Assembly (NCBI GenBank): GCA_947488765.1
Contig: CANLAE010000012.1
Coordinates: forward strand, 1-64,000
Direction of reading: 5' to 3'
Length of the DNA: 64,000 nucleotides
Source: Chitinophagaceae bacterium
Lineage (GTDB): Bacteria > Bacteroidota > Bacteroidia > Chitinophagales > Chitinophagaceae
Shown here: positions 1-8,404 of the stretch, piece after piece
Numbering within the stretch: the stretch's first letter is position 1
How the letters are laid out: each line of letters begins with the position of its first letter
The notes under the pieces: generated by a model
The model's database searches: none
Told to the model about the DNA's origin: nothing
Seen by the model: the letters and a program-made list of their open reading frames with translations, nothing else
Translations under genes and position numbers: made by a program

Positions 1-1434
1 GTTACCATTTCCATTATTACCTGAAGTTGCTGTTGTTGTTGCAACGCCGTTTAATACAATGCCAATATAGTTAGTTGAAGTAGAGGTTAAATTACCAATA
101 TTAATAGTACAATTGCTCACAATATTATTATCTGCCTGAGCAGTTAATACAATACCCCATGCTGATGTTGTTGTTGGAGCAGCTGTGCCATCGATAATCA
201 GGTTATTGATTCTAACATAATCAGCTCCATTTAAATGAATACCATGTCTAGTAGTTGTAGTAGTGAGTGAACCAAAACTTAATGTTGCTCCATTACCATT
301 TATGGTAATAGTATTAGTAGAACTTGTGCCAAAAACCGAATCTAATTTTACTTGCTCACTGTAAGGACCACTACCACCTAAAACATTAAAGGTTACAGGT
401 CCATTAATTCCACATTTTATATAGTTTATGGCATCGGTGAATGTTTGAAAGTTTGAACCAGCAGTTGGCTGACCGCTATTAATTGTAAATATTCCTGATA
501 CCAAAGCTGGTGATGTTACTTGTATACTGGTAGAATATTGCGTATTGCCACTACAAGTTACTCCACACCTGTAAAAATTTGTTATCGATTGACTAGTTGT
601 TAAACTTGGTGATGATGCGGCACTTCCAACATCAGTCCAAGGAGCTGAGTCAGTTGGAGATGACTGCCATTGGTAAGTTTGACCTTGACCAAATGAATTG
701 CCAGTTAGACCTAAACTAAAATTAGAGCCAACACAAACTGCTGTTAAACTAGATGTAGCTGTACCTGGTGTTGGTGGGGCTGTACAAGCATTACTTGTAA
801 ATACAATTTTTATGTTTGGACGATGTTTGTATCCTGTGACTGTACCATTTAGGGTTGTTCCGGTTGAAGAGGCGACTCCCACAATTTTGTCTGCAAACCC
901 ATCAGTATACTCCCATTTAAAAGCATCAGTTGCTGCTCCATTGCCACCCATTGCACATTCAAAAGCAATTTCTAAAGATCCACCTGTATAAGTAAATGGT
1001 GTTATTGCCCAACTAACCCATCCTGCAGCAGAAGGGAGATTAAAAGAACTACTCGTAAATACTTGTGTGTGTGTAGTTAAAACTGAAGCCCAGGTTAATG
1101 TTGTTGCAAGTGAAGTATTAGTTGTGTTAGCCATGTACATTTTATAAGACGATGCTGGCGTTACAAAATTTGCAACATTTGTTTTATTAAACTGCACCTC
1201 TGATATAATTGAACCATTTACTATGCCAGCAGCTGTAAGTTCTGCCTGAGTAAAAACAATGTTTGTTCTAGAACCTGTAGTAGTTGAAGTTGCACTAAAC
1301 CTATAAAGAGGACCATACAAAGTATTTGCAGGCACAACTGTACCCGAGCCAATTTGAACAGTAGTTTGTGCAAACATCAAAATAGGTAAATAAAGAGCAA
1401 TTCCTAAAACAAGCAATTTGTAAAAAGATTTCAT
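1..1434 (-). CDS. Large secreted surface protein, N-terminal part (C-terminus beyond window)
   Basis: An open frame of 478 codons runs from an ATG at 1434 to the left edge without a stop, so the protein is cut by the window. Residues 1-23 form a signal peptide ending in MFAQ. Residues about 24-215 form a Ser/Thr-rich beta domain. Residues about 215-305 look like an Ig-like domain with conserved Cys and Trp (VCVGSNF, YQWQSS). From about 320 a parallel beta-helix begins, with repeated Asn/Gly turns (TINGNGATL, VRINNLIIDG, NIVSNCTI). Long proteins of this layout in Bacteroidota usually end in a type IX secretion sorting domain; that end is not visible, so T9SS export is inferred. The ligand or substrate is unknown. 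The gene is transcribed away from the glycosyltransferase at 1826. Confidence 0.8.
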   Translation of the reverse strand, partial: MKSFYKLLVLGIALYLPILMFAQTTVQIGSGTVVPANTLYGPLYRFSATSTTTGSRTNIVFTQAELTAAGIVNGSIISEVQFNKTNVANFVTPASSYKMYMANTTNTSLATTLTWASVLTTHTQVFTSSSFNLPSAAGWVSWAITPFTYTGGSLEIAFECAMGGNGAATDAFKWEYTDGFADKIVGVASSTGTTLNGTVTGYKHRPNIKIVFTSNACTAPPTPGTATSSLTAVCVGSNFSLGLTGNSFGQGQTYQWQSSPTDSAPWTDVGSAASSPSLTTSQSITNFYRCGVTCSGNTQYSTSIQVTSPALVSGIFTINSGQPTAGSNFQTFTDAINYIKCGINGPVTFNVLGGSGPYSEQVKLDSVFGTSSTNTITINGNGATLSFGSLTTTTTRHGIHLNGADYVRINNLIIDGTAAPTTTSAWGIVLTAQADNNIVSNCTINIGNLTSTSTNYIGIVLNGVATTTATSGNNGNGN

Positions 1435-1825
1435 AAAGAAAATTAGATTGGGATAAAGAAAATAATTATTTATAATAATTTTTAAAATAAAAATGAAGAA
1501 AAAAATCAAAATGGTGAAGAACAAATTTTATTCAACATTATCAGTAAAATAAAAATTTGATTTATGCATTCTGTAGTTAATTTTTCTTAAATCAATTTTG
1601 AAAGGCTAAATTTATAAAAAAATGTTAATAACGCAAAATGCCCCCGAAACTTATTAACAACCAAACGGTATAATAAATTGAATTTTTTGTATCTATGAAT
1701 AGCTAGAATCGTTTAAATTTGAGGCTTTTTGAAGAATTCTCTTTTAAAAAAAATCAAAAAAAAATTATCGATATATAAATACAATTGACTATATACAATA
1801 TTAAAATCTCTTTTAAAAGCACTGA
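1435..1825. other. Divergent intergenic region, no gene seen
   Basis: This 391-base gap separates two divergently transcribed genes. It is very AT-rich with many A and T runs. I see no credible reading frame, RNA gene, clear terminator or strict TAnnTTTG element on either strand. It presumably contains both promoters, but I cannot place them. Confidence 0.5.
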
Positions 1826-2968
1826 ATGAACAATAAAAAAGCAATCATCATAGGTCCTGCACATCCTTTACGTGGAGGATTGGCTTCCTTTAACGAAAGG
1901 CTTGCTACGCAATTTCAACACCAAGGATTTGATACTTCTATTTTTACATTTTCATTACAATATCCAGGATTTTTATTTCCTGGTACAACTCAATATTCAT
2001 CCGAACCAAAACCTGAAAATTTAGATATTCAGGTTTGCATCAATTCAGTAAATCCATTCAATTGGATTAAAGTTGGTTTGCGCTTAAAAAAATTAAAACC
2101 TGATATCATTGTAGTACGATATTGGTTACCATTTATGGGCTATTGCTTAGGTACTATCATACGAATTATTAAGCAAAATAAACACACAAAAATTATCTGT
2201 ATTGCAGATAACATTATACCACATGAAAAGAGATTCGGAGATACACAATTCACCAAATATTTTGTTCAACCGATAGATGCTTTTATTACCATGAGTGAAA
2301 AGGTAATGACTGATTTAAAAAAATTCAGCAGCAAACCTGCCAAACAAATTGTTCACCCCTTGTATGATAATTTTGGTGATGCAATTCCGAAAGAAACCGC
2401 CAGAAAATATTTGAATATTTCTGAACAAGAAAACATTATTTTATTCTTTGGTTTTATCAGAAAATATAAAGGACTTGATATGTTGTTTGAAGCAATACAA
2501 TTGATTCGTAACAAAAAAGAAGTAATAAAAAATATCAAGTTGCTTGTTGCAGGAGAATTTTATGAAGACAGAAAATTGTATGATGATTTAATTCAACAAC
2601 TTGGCATTGCAGACTCATTAATTTTAAGAACAGATTTTATAGCAGATAGTGAGGTGAAATATTATTTAAGTGCTGCCGATTTTGTAATACAACCATATCG
2701 CAATGCAACACAAAGTGGCGTAACTCCCCTAGCCTATCATTTTAATAAACCAATGTTGGTTACCAATGTTGGAGGATTACCTGATTTAGTTCCCGACTAC
2801 AAAGTAGGGCTTGTAGCAGAACCAACAGCAGCAAGCATTGCAGCGAAAATTGAAGAGTTATATTTATTAGGAGAAAATTATTTTTTACCTAATATATTAT
2901 CAGAAAAAAAGAAATATAGTTGGGAAAAACTGGTAAATACTATTCAAAATTTAGCAGATCAGGATTAA
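1826..2968 (+). CDS. Glycosyltransferase, GT4 (group 1) family
   Basis: A 380-residue protein with a GT-B layout. The N-terminal domain opens with a strand and Gly-rich loop (IIIGPAHPLRGG). The C-terminal domain carries the GT4 nucleotide-sugar features: FFGFIRKYKGLD near residue 207, PYRNATQSGV near 292 and TNVGGLPDLV near 313. The usual EX7E pair is replaced by a QSGVTPLAY version, as in a known GT4 subgroup. It probably transfers a sugar from a nucleotide donor to a lipid or polysaccharide acceptor at the cytoplasmic face of the membrane; donor and acceptor cannot be read. It stands alone, with 104 bases to the next gene. Confidence 0.85.
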   Translation: MNNKKAIIIGPAHPLRGGLASFNERLATQFQHQGFDTSIFTFSLQYPGFLFPGTTQYSSEPKPENLDIQVCINSVNPFNWIKVGLRLKKLKPDIIVVRYWLPFMGYCLGTIIRIIKQNKHTKIICIADNIIPHEKRFGDTQFTKYFVQPIDAFITMSEKVMTDLKKFSSKPAKQIVHPLYDNFGDAIPKETARKYLNISEQENIILFFGFIRKYKGLDMLFEAIQLIRNKKEVIKNIKLLVAGEFYEDRKLYDDLIQQLGIADSLILRTDFIADSEVKYYLSAADFVIQPYRNATQSGVTPLAYHFNKPMLVTNVGGLPDLVPDYKVGLVAEPTAASIAAKIEELYLLGENYFLPNILSEKKKYSWEKLVNTIQNLADQD

Positions 2969-3072
2969 TTTTCACCGATAAAATAATTGAGTTAACCTTA
3001 AATATTTTTTTGAATTATTATTTATATACTAGCTTGTAATAAATTCAATTTTACACAAATTTCATCATATAC

Positions 3073-4203
3073 TTGAAGCCTCAAAAAAAGATATTCGTCG
3101 TTATTGCTCATATCATAGCATGGGTTTGTTTTTTAGTATTGCCACATATTTTTTCTAATCAACCTAAAGAACAACCCAACAACATCAGCAATCATTTGCT
3201 TACGCTATTAATTGTAATCAACACCTTACTTGTTGCATTTTATTACCTCAACACTTTAGTTTTAATACCTAAATTTTTATTCAAAAAAAGATGGATACTA
3301 TACTTTTCTTTTGTATTAATTTATTTGTTTGTTTTTGAAAAATTTTCTCGTCCAATTGCACATGCAATTAATGGAAGTACAGAACAATCTATACGACAAG
3401 AATTAAAAGAAGATTACAAGCAAAGATTGGCAGAAAGTTTTGAAAGAGATACTTCACAAGTAAAGTCAAGCGATTTAAAACTCAAGCCTTACAATACGGT
3501 TCCGCTGAAATATTTTCCAAGATCATTTATTGTTTTTTTATTAATTTGTACCATTGGAATTTGTATCTCCGTAATACAACTATGGCTGAATACAGAACGA
3601 ATAAAAGACAAAGTTGAAAATGAAAAAACTACAACTGAATTGTCTTTTTTAAAGTCGCAAATAAACCCACATTTCTTTTTCAACACGTTGAATAATATTT
3701 ACTCGTTAGCCGTAATACAAAGCAATAAAACGGCAGATACAGTTTTAAAACTATCGCACATTATGCGGTATATACTTACAGAAACACAATCTGATTTTGT
3801 TCCTCTTGAAAATGAAATTACATTTATTAAAAACTACATAGACCTTGAATCTGTAAGGCTTACAGAAAAAGTATCGGTCAATTTTAAAGTTGATGGCTTA
3901 GTACAAGATAAACAAATTGCGCCATTACTTTTTATTCCATTTGTTGAAAATGCATTTAAATATGGCGTGAGTACAAAAGAGAATACGGAAATAAAAATTC
4001 ATTTGGCAGTTGTAGAAAAAAAAATAAAATTATCAGTAACCAATACGATTGTACAACATGAAAATACAATTCATGAAACAACCGGTATTGGCATACAAAA
4101 TGTAAAAAGAAGATTAGCTTTATTATACCCAGATAAGTATGAGTTAAGGATTGAAACAATAGAAAATTATTTTTCAGCAAACTTAGAAATTGATTTATCA
4201 TGA
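3073..4203 (+). CDS. Sensor histidine kinase, LytS/YehU type
   Basis: A 376-residue membrane kinase. Four hydrophobic segments lie at about 8-25, 41-63, 73-90 and 150-171. The His_kinase domain has its phospho-acceptor His200 in the motif NPHFFFN, followed by the ATPase N-box around Asn293 (FVENAFKYG) and a G-box near 338 (GIGIQNVKRR). The start must be TTG at 3073: no in-frame ATG lies upstream, and the first transmembrane helix begins right after it. It overlaps the response regulator at 4200 by 4 bases (ATGA), so the two are co-translated and form one two-component system. The signal is unknown; there is no separate extracellular sensor domain beyond the charged loop at about 95-148. Confidence 0.9.
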   Translation: MKPQKKIFVVIAHIIAWVCFLVLPHIFSNQPKEQPNNISNHLLTLLIVINTLLVAFYYLNTLVLIPKFLFKKRWILYFSFVLIYLFVFEKFSRPIAHAINGSTEQSIRQELKEDYKQRLAESFERDTSQVKSSDLKLKPYNTVPLKYFPRSFIVFLLICTIGICISVIQLWLNTERIKDKVENEKTTTELSFLKSQINPHFFFNTLNNIYSLAVIQSNKTADTVLKLSHIMRYILTETQSDFVPLENEITFIKNYIDLESVRLTEKVSVNFKVDGLVQDKQIAPLLFIPFVENAFKYGVSTKENTEIKIHLAVVEKKIKLSVTNTIVQHENTIHETTGIGIQNVKRRLALLYPDKYELRIETIENYFSANLEIDLS

Positions 4204-4898
4204 GATTAACTTGTGTTGCTTTAGATGATGAACCATTGGCACTTCAAATTATTGCACAATATTGTGGCAGCATTGATTTTATCAATCTGCAAAAAGTATT
4301 TACCAATCCAGATGAAGCAAAAATTTATATAGAACAAAACCAGGTAGATATATTGTTTTTAGATATTCAAATGCCTGATATCAATGGCATTCAGTTTTAT
4401 AAGTCTTTATCAGAAAAACCTGTTGTTATTTTTACAACAGCATTTAAAGATTATGCTGCTGAAGGCTTTAATATAGATGCTGTAGATTATTTATTAAAAC
4501 CTTACAGCAATGAGAGATTTTTAAAAGCTATACAAAAAGCAAAAGAATATATTGAATTTTTATCTGATCAAGATTTGCAGCACAACAGCATTTTTGTTAA
4601 GTGTAATAATGAAATGGTAAAAATTAATTTAAAAAACATTGAGTACATTGAAGCATTGGATGATTACATAAAAATATATATTAAACCATATCCTGTATTG
4701 ACTTTAATGACATTGAAGGGTGTTATGGAAAAACTTCCTGCACAGTTATTTGCAAGGGTGCACCGTTCCTATATTGTGCCGCTGAACCGTATTGAAAAAT
4801 TCAGCAGAAATAAAATTCAAATTGCTGGTAAAGAAATTCCAATTGGCAGCAGTTATGCGGATATTTATGAAAAATTATTGGAAATAAATAAGCATTAA
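4200..4898 (+). CDS. LytTR-family response regulator
   Basis: A 232-residue regulator. The receiver domain (1-120) has acidic residues DDE at 9-11, phospho-acceptor Asp55 (LFLDIQMPD), the switch Thr in FTTAF and the conserved Lys in LLKPY. A LytTR DNA-binding domain follows (about 130-230), with the motifs FVKCN, IEYIEALDDYIKIY and FARVHRSYIVPL. It is the partner of the kinase that overlaps it upstream. LytTR regulators of this kind usually bind direct repeats upstream of a few target genes; the target here is not evident. Confidence 0.92.
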   Translation: MRLTCVALDDEPLALQIIAQYCGSIDFINLQKVFTNPDEAKIYIEQNQVDILFLDIQMPDINGIQFYKSLSEKPVVIFTTAFKDYAAEGFNIDAVDYLLKPYSNERFLKAIQKAKEYIEFLSDQDLQHNSIFVKCNNEMVKINLKNIEYIEALDDYIKIYIKPYPVLTLMTLKGVMEKLPAQLFARVHRSYIVPLNRIEKFSRNKIQIAGKEIPIGSSYADIYEKLLEINKH

Positions 4899-5121
4899 TT
4901 ACACAATAATTTGCTGAGTATTATTATGCTGATAAATGGCTGCCGGATTGGAGTGAAAAGCTTTTTTGGAGTCAATGTAACGTAGTAAAACAACGAACAA
5001 AAAACTTGCAATAAAAAGCCGGAACTACTGCCAGGATTTGTATTGCAGCTGACAGCCACATTTAATACAAATTGAACTTGACTTACATAAATCGTATCTT
5101 GCACAACTAAATTATTGCCCT

Positions 5122-6645
5122 ATGGAATTTCTACAACAATTGAAATTAGATGCTTCTAATGCAGGTGTATCAACCGGCACAAAATGGATATCGAGCACAG
5201 GTGAAAATATTTCAAGTTACTCCCCTGTTGATGGCAAATTGATTGGTGGTGTAACTGCCACAGACAATACAGCTTATGAAATAGTAATAAATACAGCACA
5301 TTCAGCATTTTTAGAATGGCGCAAATGGCCAGCACCTAAGCGTGGCGAAGTGGTAAGGCAATTGGGTGATGCATTGAGAGCAAATAAAGTTGCATTGGGA
5401 AAATTAGTGAGTTATGAAATGGGAAAGAGCCTACAGGAAGGCTATGGTGAAGTACAAGAGATGATTGACATTTGTGAATTTGCAGTTGGATTATCGAGAC
5501 AGTTATACGGACTTACAATGCACAGTGAAAGACCAAATCACAGAATGTATGAACAATGGCATCCGATGGGCATTACAGGAATTATATCTGCATTTAATTT
5601 TCCGGTGGCAGTATGGAGCTGGAATGCAGCACTGGCATGGGTTTGCGGTAATGTATGTATTTGGAAGCCAAGTGAAAAAACACCTTTGTGTGGCATTGCA
5701 TTACAAAAAATAGTTGCCGAAGTTTTTACAAAAAACAATGTGCCTGAAGGCGTGAATTGCCTGATACAAGGCGGTAAGGAAGTTGGCGAATGGATGAGTA
5801 ATGACACAAGAATTCCTTTGATAAGCGCTACCGGAAGTACGAGAATGGGAAAGGCTTTAAATGCAGTGGTAGCAGCACGTTTGGGAAAAACAATTTTGGA
5901 ATTAGGCGGCAATAATGCAGTAATTATAACACAAGATGCGGCATTAGATATGAGCTTGATTGGCTGTGTTTTTGGAGCTGTAGGAACAGCCGGACAACGT
6001 TGTACTACCACAAGAAGATTGATTATCCATGAAAGTGTGTATAACCAATTCAAACAAAAATTAGTAGCTGCTTATGCGCAATTAAAAATTGGAAATCCGT
6101 TGGATAGCAACAATCATGTAGGTCCGTTAATTGATACACATGCTGTTGAACAATATTTGCAATCTATTGAAGCTTGCAAACAACAAGGTGGACATTTTAT
6201 TGTAGAAGGTGATGTATTAAGTGGTGAAGGATATGAAAGTGGTTGTTATGTAAAACCTTGTATTGCCGAAGCAAACAATTCATTGGCTATTGTGCAACAT
6301 GAAACCTTTGCTCCTATTTTGTACATCATGAAATACAGTACCATTGAAGAAGCAATTGCTTTGCAAAATGGCGTGCCTCAAGGATTATCATCGGCAATCA
6401 TGACAATGAATTTAAGAGAGGCAGAATTATTTCTTTCGGCAAATGGAAGTGACTGCGGAATTGCCAATGTAAATATTGGTACAAGTGGAGCTGAAATTGG
6501 CGGTGCTTTTGGAGGAGAAAAAGAAACAGGCGGTGGCAGAGAAAGTGGCAGCGATGCATGGAAAGCTTATATGCGCAGACAAACTAATACAATTAATTAT
6601 GGAGCCAACTTGCCATTAGCACAAGGAATACAATTTAACTTTTAA
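5122..6645 (+). CDS. ALDH7-type aldehyde dehydrogenase (alpha-aminoadipate semialdehyde / piperideine-6-carboxylate dehydrogenase)
   Basis: A full-length 507-residue ALDH with general base Glu260 (LELGGNNA) and catalytic Cys294 (GQRCTTTRRL). The sequences around these sites and the YEQWHPMG and SAFNFPVAVW segments fit the antiquitin/ALDH7 group, which oxidises alpha-aminoadipate semialdehyde to aminoadipate with NAD+ in lysine breakdown. The link is strengthened, not proved, by a LYS9-type saccharopine dehydrogenase at 11408, which would supply that substrate. It is a single gene, closed by a strong terminator at about 6758-6789. Other ALDH7 substrates such as betaine aldehyde remain possible. 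Confidence 0.85.
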   Translation: MEFLQQLKLDASNAGVSTGTKWISSTGENISSYSPVDGKLIGGVTATDNTAYEIVINTAHSAFLEWRKWPAPKRGEVVRQLGDALRANKVALGKLVSYEMGKSLQEGYGEVQEMIDICEFAVGLSRQLYGLTMHSERPNHRMYEQWHPMGITGIISAFNFPVAVWSWNAALAWVCGNVCIWKPSEKTPLCGIALQKIVAEVFTKNNVPEGVNCLIQGGKEVGEWMSNDTRIPLISATGSTRMGKALNAVVAARLGKTILELGGNNAVIITQDAALDMSLIGCVFGAVGTAGQRCTTTRRLIIHESVYNQFKQKLVAAYAQLKIGNPLDSNNHVGPLIDTHAVEQYLQSIEACKQQGGHFIVEGDVLSGEGYESGCYVKPCIAEANNSLAIVQHETFAPILYIMKYSTIEEAIALQNGVPQGLSSAIMTMNLREAELFLSANGSDCGIANVNIGTSGAEIGGAFGGEKETGGGRESGSDAWKAYMRRQTNTINYGANLPLAQGIQFNF

Positions 6646-6750
6646 AAACAAAAAATAATTTGATGCTACTTTCTAATTTATAACACACAATATAGTTTTG
6701 CTACTATTCAACCGCAGCAAATGAGTTATAAAATTTTTACCCAACCTACC

Positions 6751-6790
6751 AAAAAAAATGAGTTTCATAATTGAAACTCATTTTTTTTTA
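6751..6790. terminator. Bidirectional rho-independent terminator
   Basis: A perfect 9-bp stem (ATGAGTTTC / GAAACTCAT, 6758-6766 and 6773-6781) with a 6-base loop is flanked by an A run on the left and a T run on the right. It lies between the convergent ALDH gene and TPR gene and can stop transcription from both sides. Confidence 0.9.
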
Positions 6791-6808
6791 TAATACCATT
6801 ATTAGAAA

Positions 6809-8338
6809 TTACATTTTACTATGTAACGCATCGTATTGTTTATATTTTGCATCAAATACATCATATGCTTTCATGTCTTTACCTTTTACTTTCTGACTTT
6901 TATACTGATATAGATTCGCTAACCAATCAACTGATTTATTTAAACAGTTATGTGTGGTTCTGTCTTTTGTTTCTTGTGCATTTAACGAGTTGAAAGATTT
7001 TTCTAACCAGTTAATAGACATATCAACTGCCTCTGACATTTGTTTATCAACTTCTTGATTTATTTTTTTAACAGCATCAACATCTGCTTTATATTTAGTA
7101 TCTGCTGCCAATCTTTTCTTAGGATCTTTTTCTACTATTCTATTGCTGTTTAAGTCTTGCAATATTTTGATATTTGCTCGATATCTATCATCTAATATGC
7201 TATACTCATTATAATAAATAACACCTGCATTAAAAGCAGCCAAGCCTAATGTATTGTCTTTTTCAAAAGCCTTAATATATGCTGATGCTGATTTCTTTTC
7301 ATAGTAAGCTTTCTTTGAACTATCTAAAATAGCTTTTTCTTCTTTCATTATTTCTGAAAACATTTGACCGAACAATAAATATTTTCTTGCAGATAATGTT
7401 CCTGTTGCATCTTGTTTATCATACTGTTCTTCTTTTTGTTGCATATTATATGCTTTATTTAAGAAGTCAAATTCGTAATCATCCCATTCTCCTTTTGGAT
7501 ATACTTCTTTGCTAATGGCTAAATACTTATTGAAATTTTCGGCATCTTTTATATTGGCATAATGAACCAATGTATACGTATAAACATCTTTGTATTCATC
7601 GCCATTTGCACGAATGTCAATCAACTTTGCATAATACTTAGTAGCTTCTACTTCTTTCTTTGCATTTTGTGCAGCATAGCCGGCATATACTACACTCATT
7701 GTATCTAATTTAGCTCCGGTTTTTCTTAAATCTTTTTGGGCAATAATATCACCCATATAAGCTGCAGCTACAAAATAATGGTAAGATGAATCCCATAATT
7801 TAGATTGAATTTCAGTCAAAGAATCTTTTGATTTATTAGCATTATAGTAAACCTCTTTTAAATTCATTGAATCAGTGGTTTTGTTTTCTAATCTGATTTT
7901 CGTCCTATTCATTAAATCTGATTTTTCCTTAATAGGATTATTAAATTTCGATGCATCATCAAAAAATTTTCTTCCCTGATTAAATCCTGTTACATAAATT
8001 AAGTCAAGTGGTCGCCAGCTTGCCACTTCGCCCAATTGTTTGTAACTAGGTTCAAGTGATTCATATTTTTTAAAAGATTCAAAAGCTATATTACCAGCAT
8101 CGGGATAGGTACTTTGCAAAGATTCTGTAAAATAAATTTCAGCATAAACCCTTGATTTCCATAACCAACCTTCAACTTTACCTTGGTTTTTTGGATCAGC
8201 CATAATTTTATCAATTTCCGCTTTTGCCTTAGGCAAATTAGCCGGATAATTTAAAAGCATATTAACAAAAAGCTTGTCCTGTGCTTTCGAAAAAGTAAAC
8301 ATTCCTACAAGCGTTAACATTATTACAAAATGTTTCAT
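6809..8338 (-). CDS. Secreted or periplasmic TPR-repeat protein
   Basis: A 509-residue protein whose start I place at 8338 (MKHFVIMLTL...), because residues 1-20 then form a signal peptide ending in FSKAQ; a longer frame from 8374 would bury it behind a charged leader. The mature part is rich in helices with alternating Ala, Tyr, Lys and acidic residues, and has TPR-like segments such as AAFNAGVIYYNEY. Many Bacteroidota encode such exported TPR scaffolds of unknown role. It sits 66 bases downstream of gyrA on the same strand and ends at the shared terminator. No catalytic motif is seen. Confidence 0.75.
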   Translation of the reverse strand: MKHFVIMLTLVGMFTFSKAQDKLFVNMLLNYPANLPKAKAEIDKIMADPKNQGKVEGWLWKSRVYAEIYFTESLQSTYPDAGNIAFESFKKYESLEPSYKQLGEVASWRPLDLIYVTGFNQGRKFFDDASKFNNPIKEKSDLMNRTKIRLENKTTDSMNLKEVYYNANKSKDSLTEIQSKLWDSSYHYFVAAAYMGDIIAQKDLRKTGAKLDTMSVVYAGYAAQNAKKEVEATKYYAKLIDIRANGDEYKDVYTYTLVHYANIKDAENFNKYLAISKEVYPKGEWDDYEFDFLNKAYNMQQKEEQYDKQDATGTLSARKYLLFGQMFSEIMKEEKAILDSSKKAYYEKKSASAYIKAFEKDNTLGLAAFNAGVIYYNEYSILDDRYRANIKILQDLNSNRIVEKDPKKRLAADTKYKADVDAVKKINQEVDKQMSEAVDMSINWLEKSFNSLNAQETKDRTTHNCLNKSVDWLANLYQYKSQKVKGKDMKAYDVFDAKYKQYDALHSKM

Positions 8339-8404
8339 GTGTTTGTTTTTAATTTTATTTTTATAAAGATTCAATTAATCAATTATTAATTAATCATTTG
8401 TTGG

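Noticed and set aside
698-991. 97-codon plus-strand frame
   Set aside because: It is antisense to the large secreted protein at 1-1434, which has a signal peptide and recognisable domains. The short frame has no family features.
5538-6053. 171-codon minus-strand frame inside the ALDH gene
   Set aside because: It is the antisense shadow of a full-length, motif-complete ALDH. Its translation shows no known domain.
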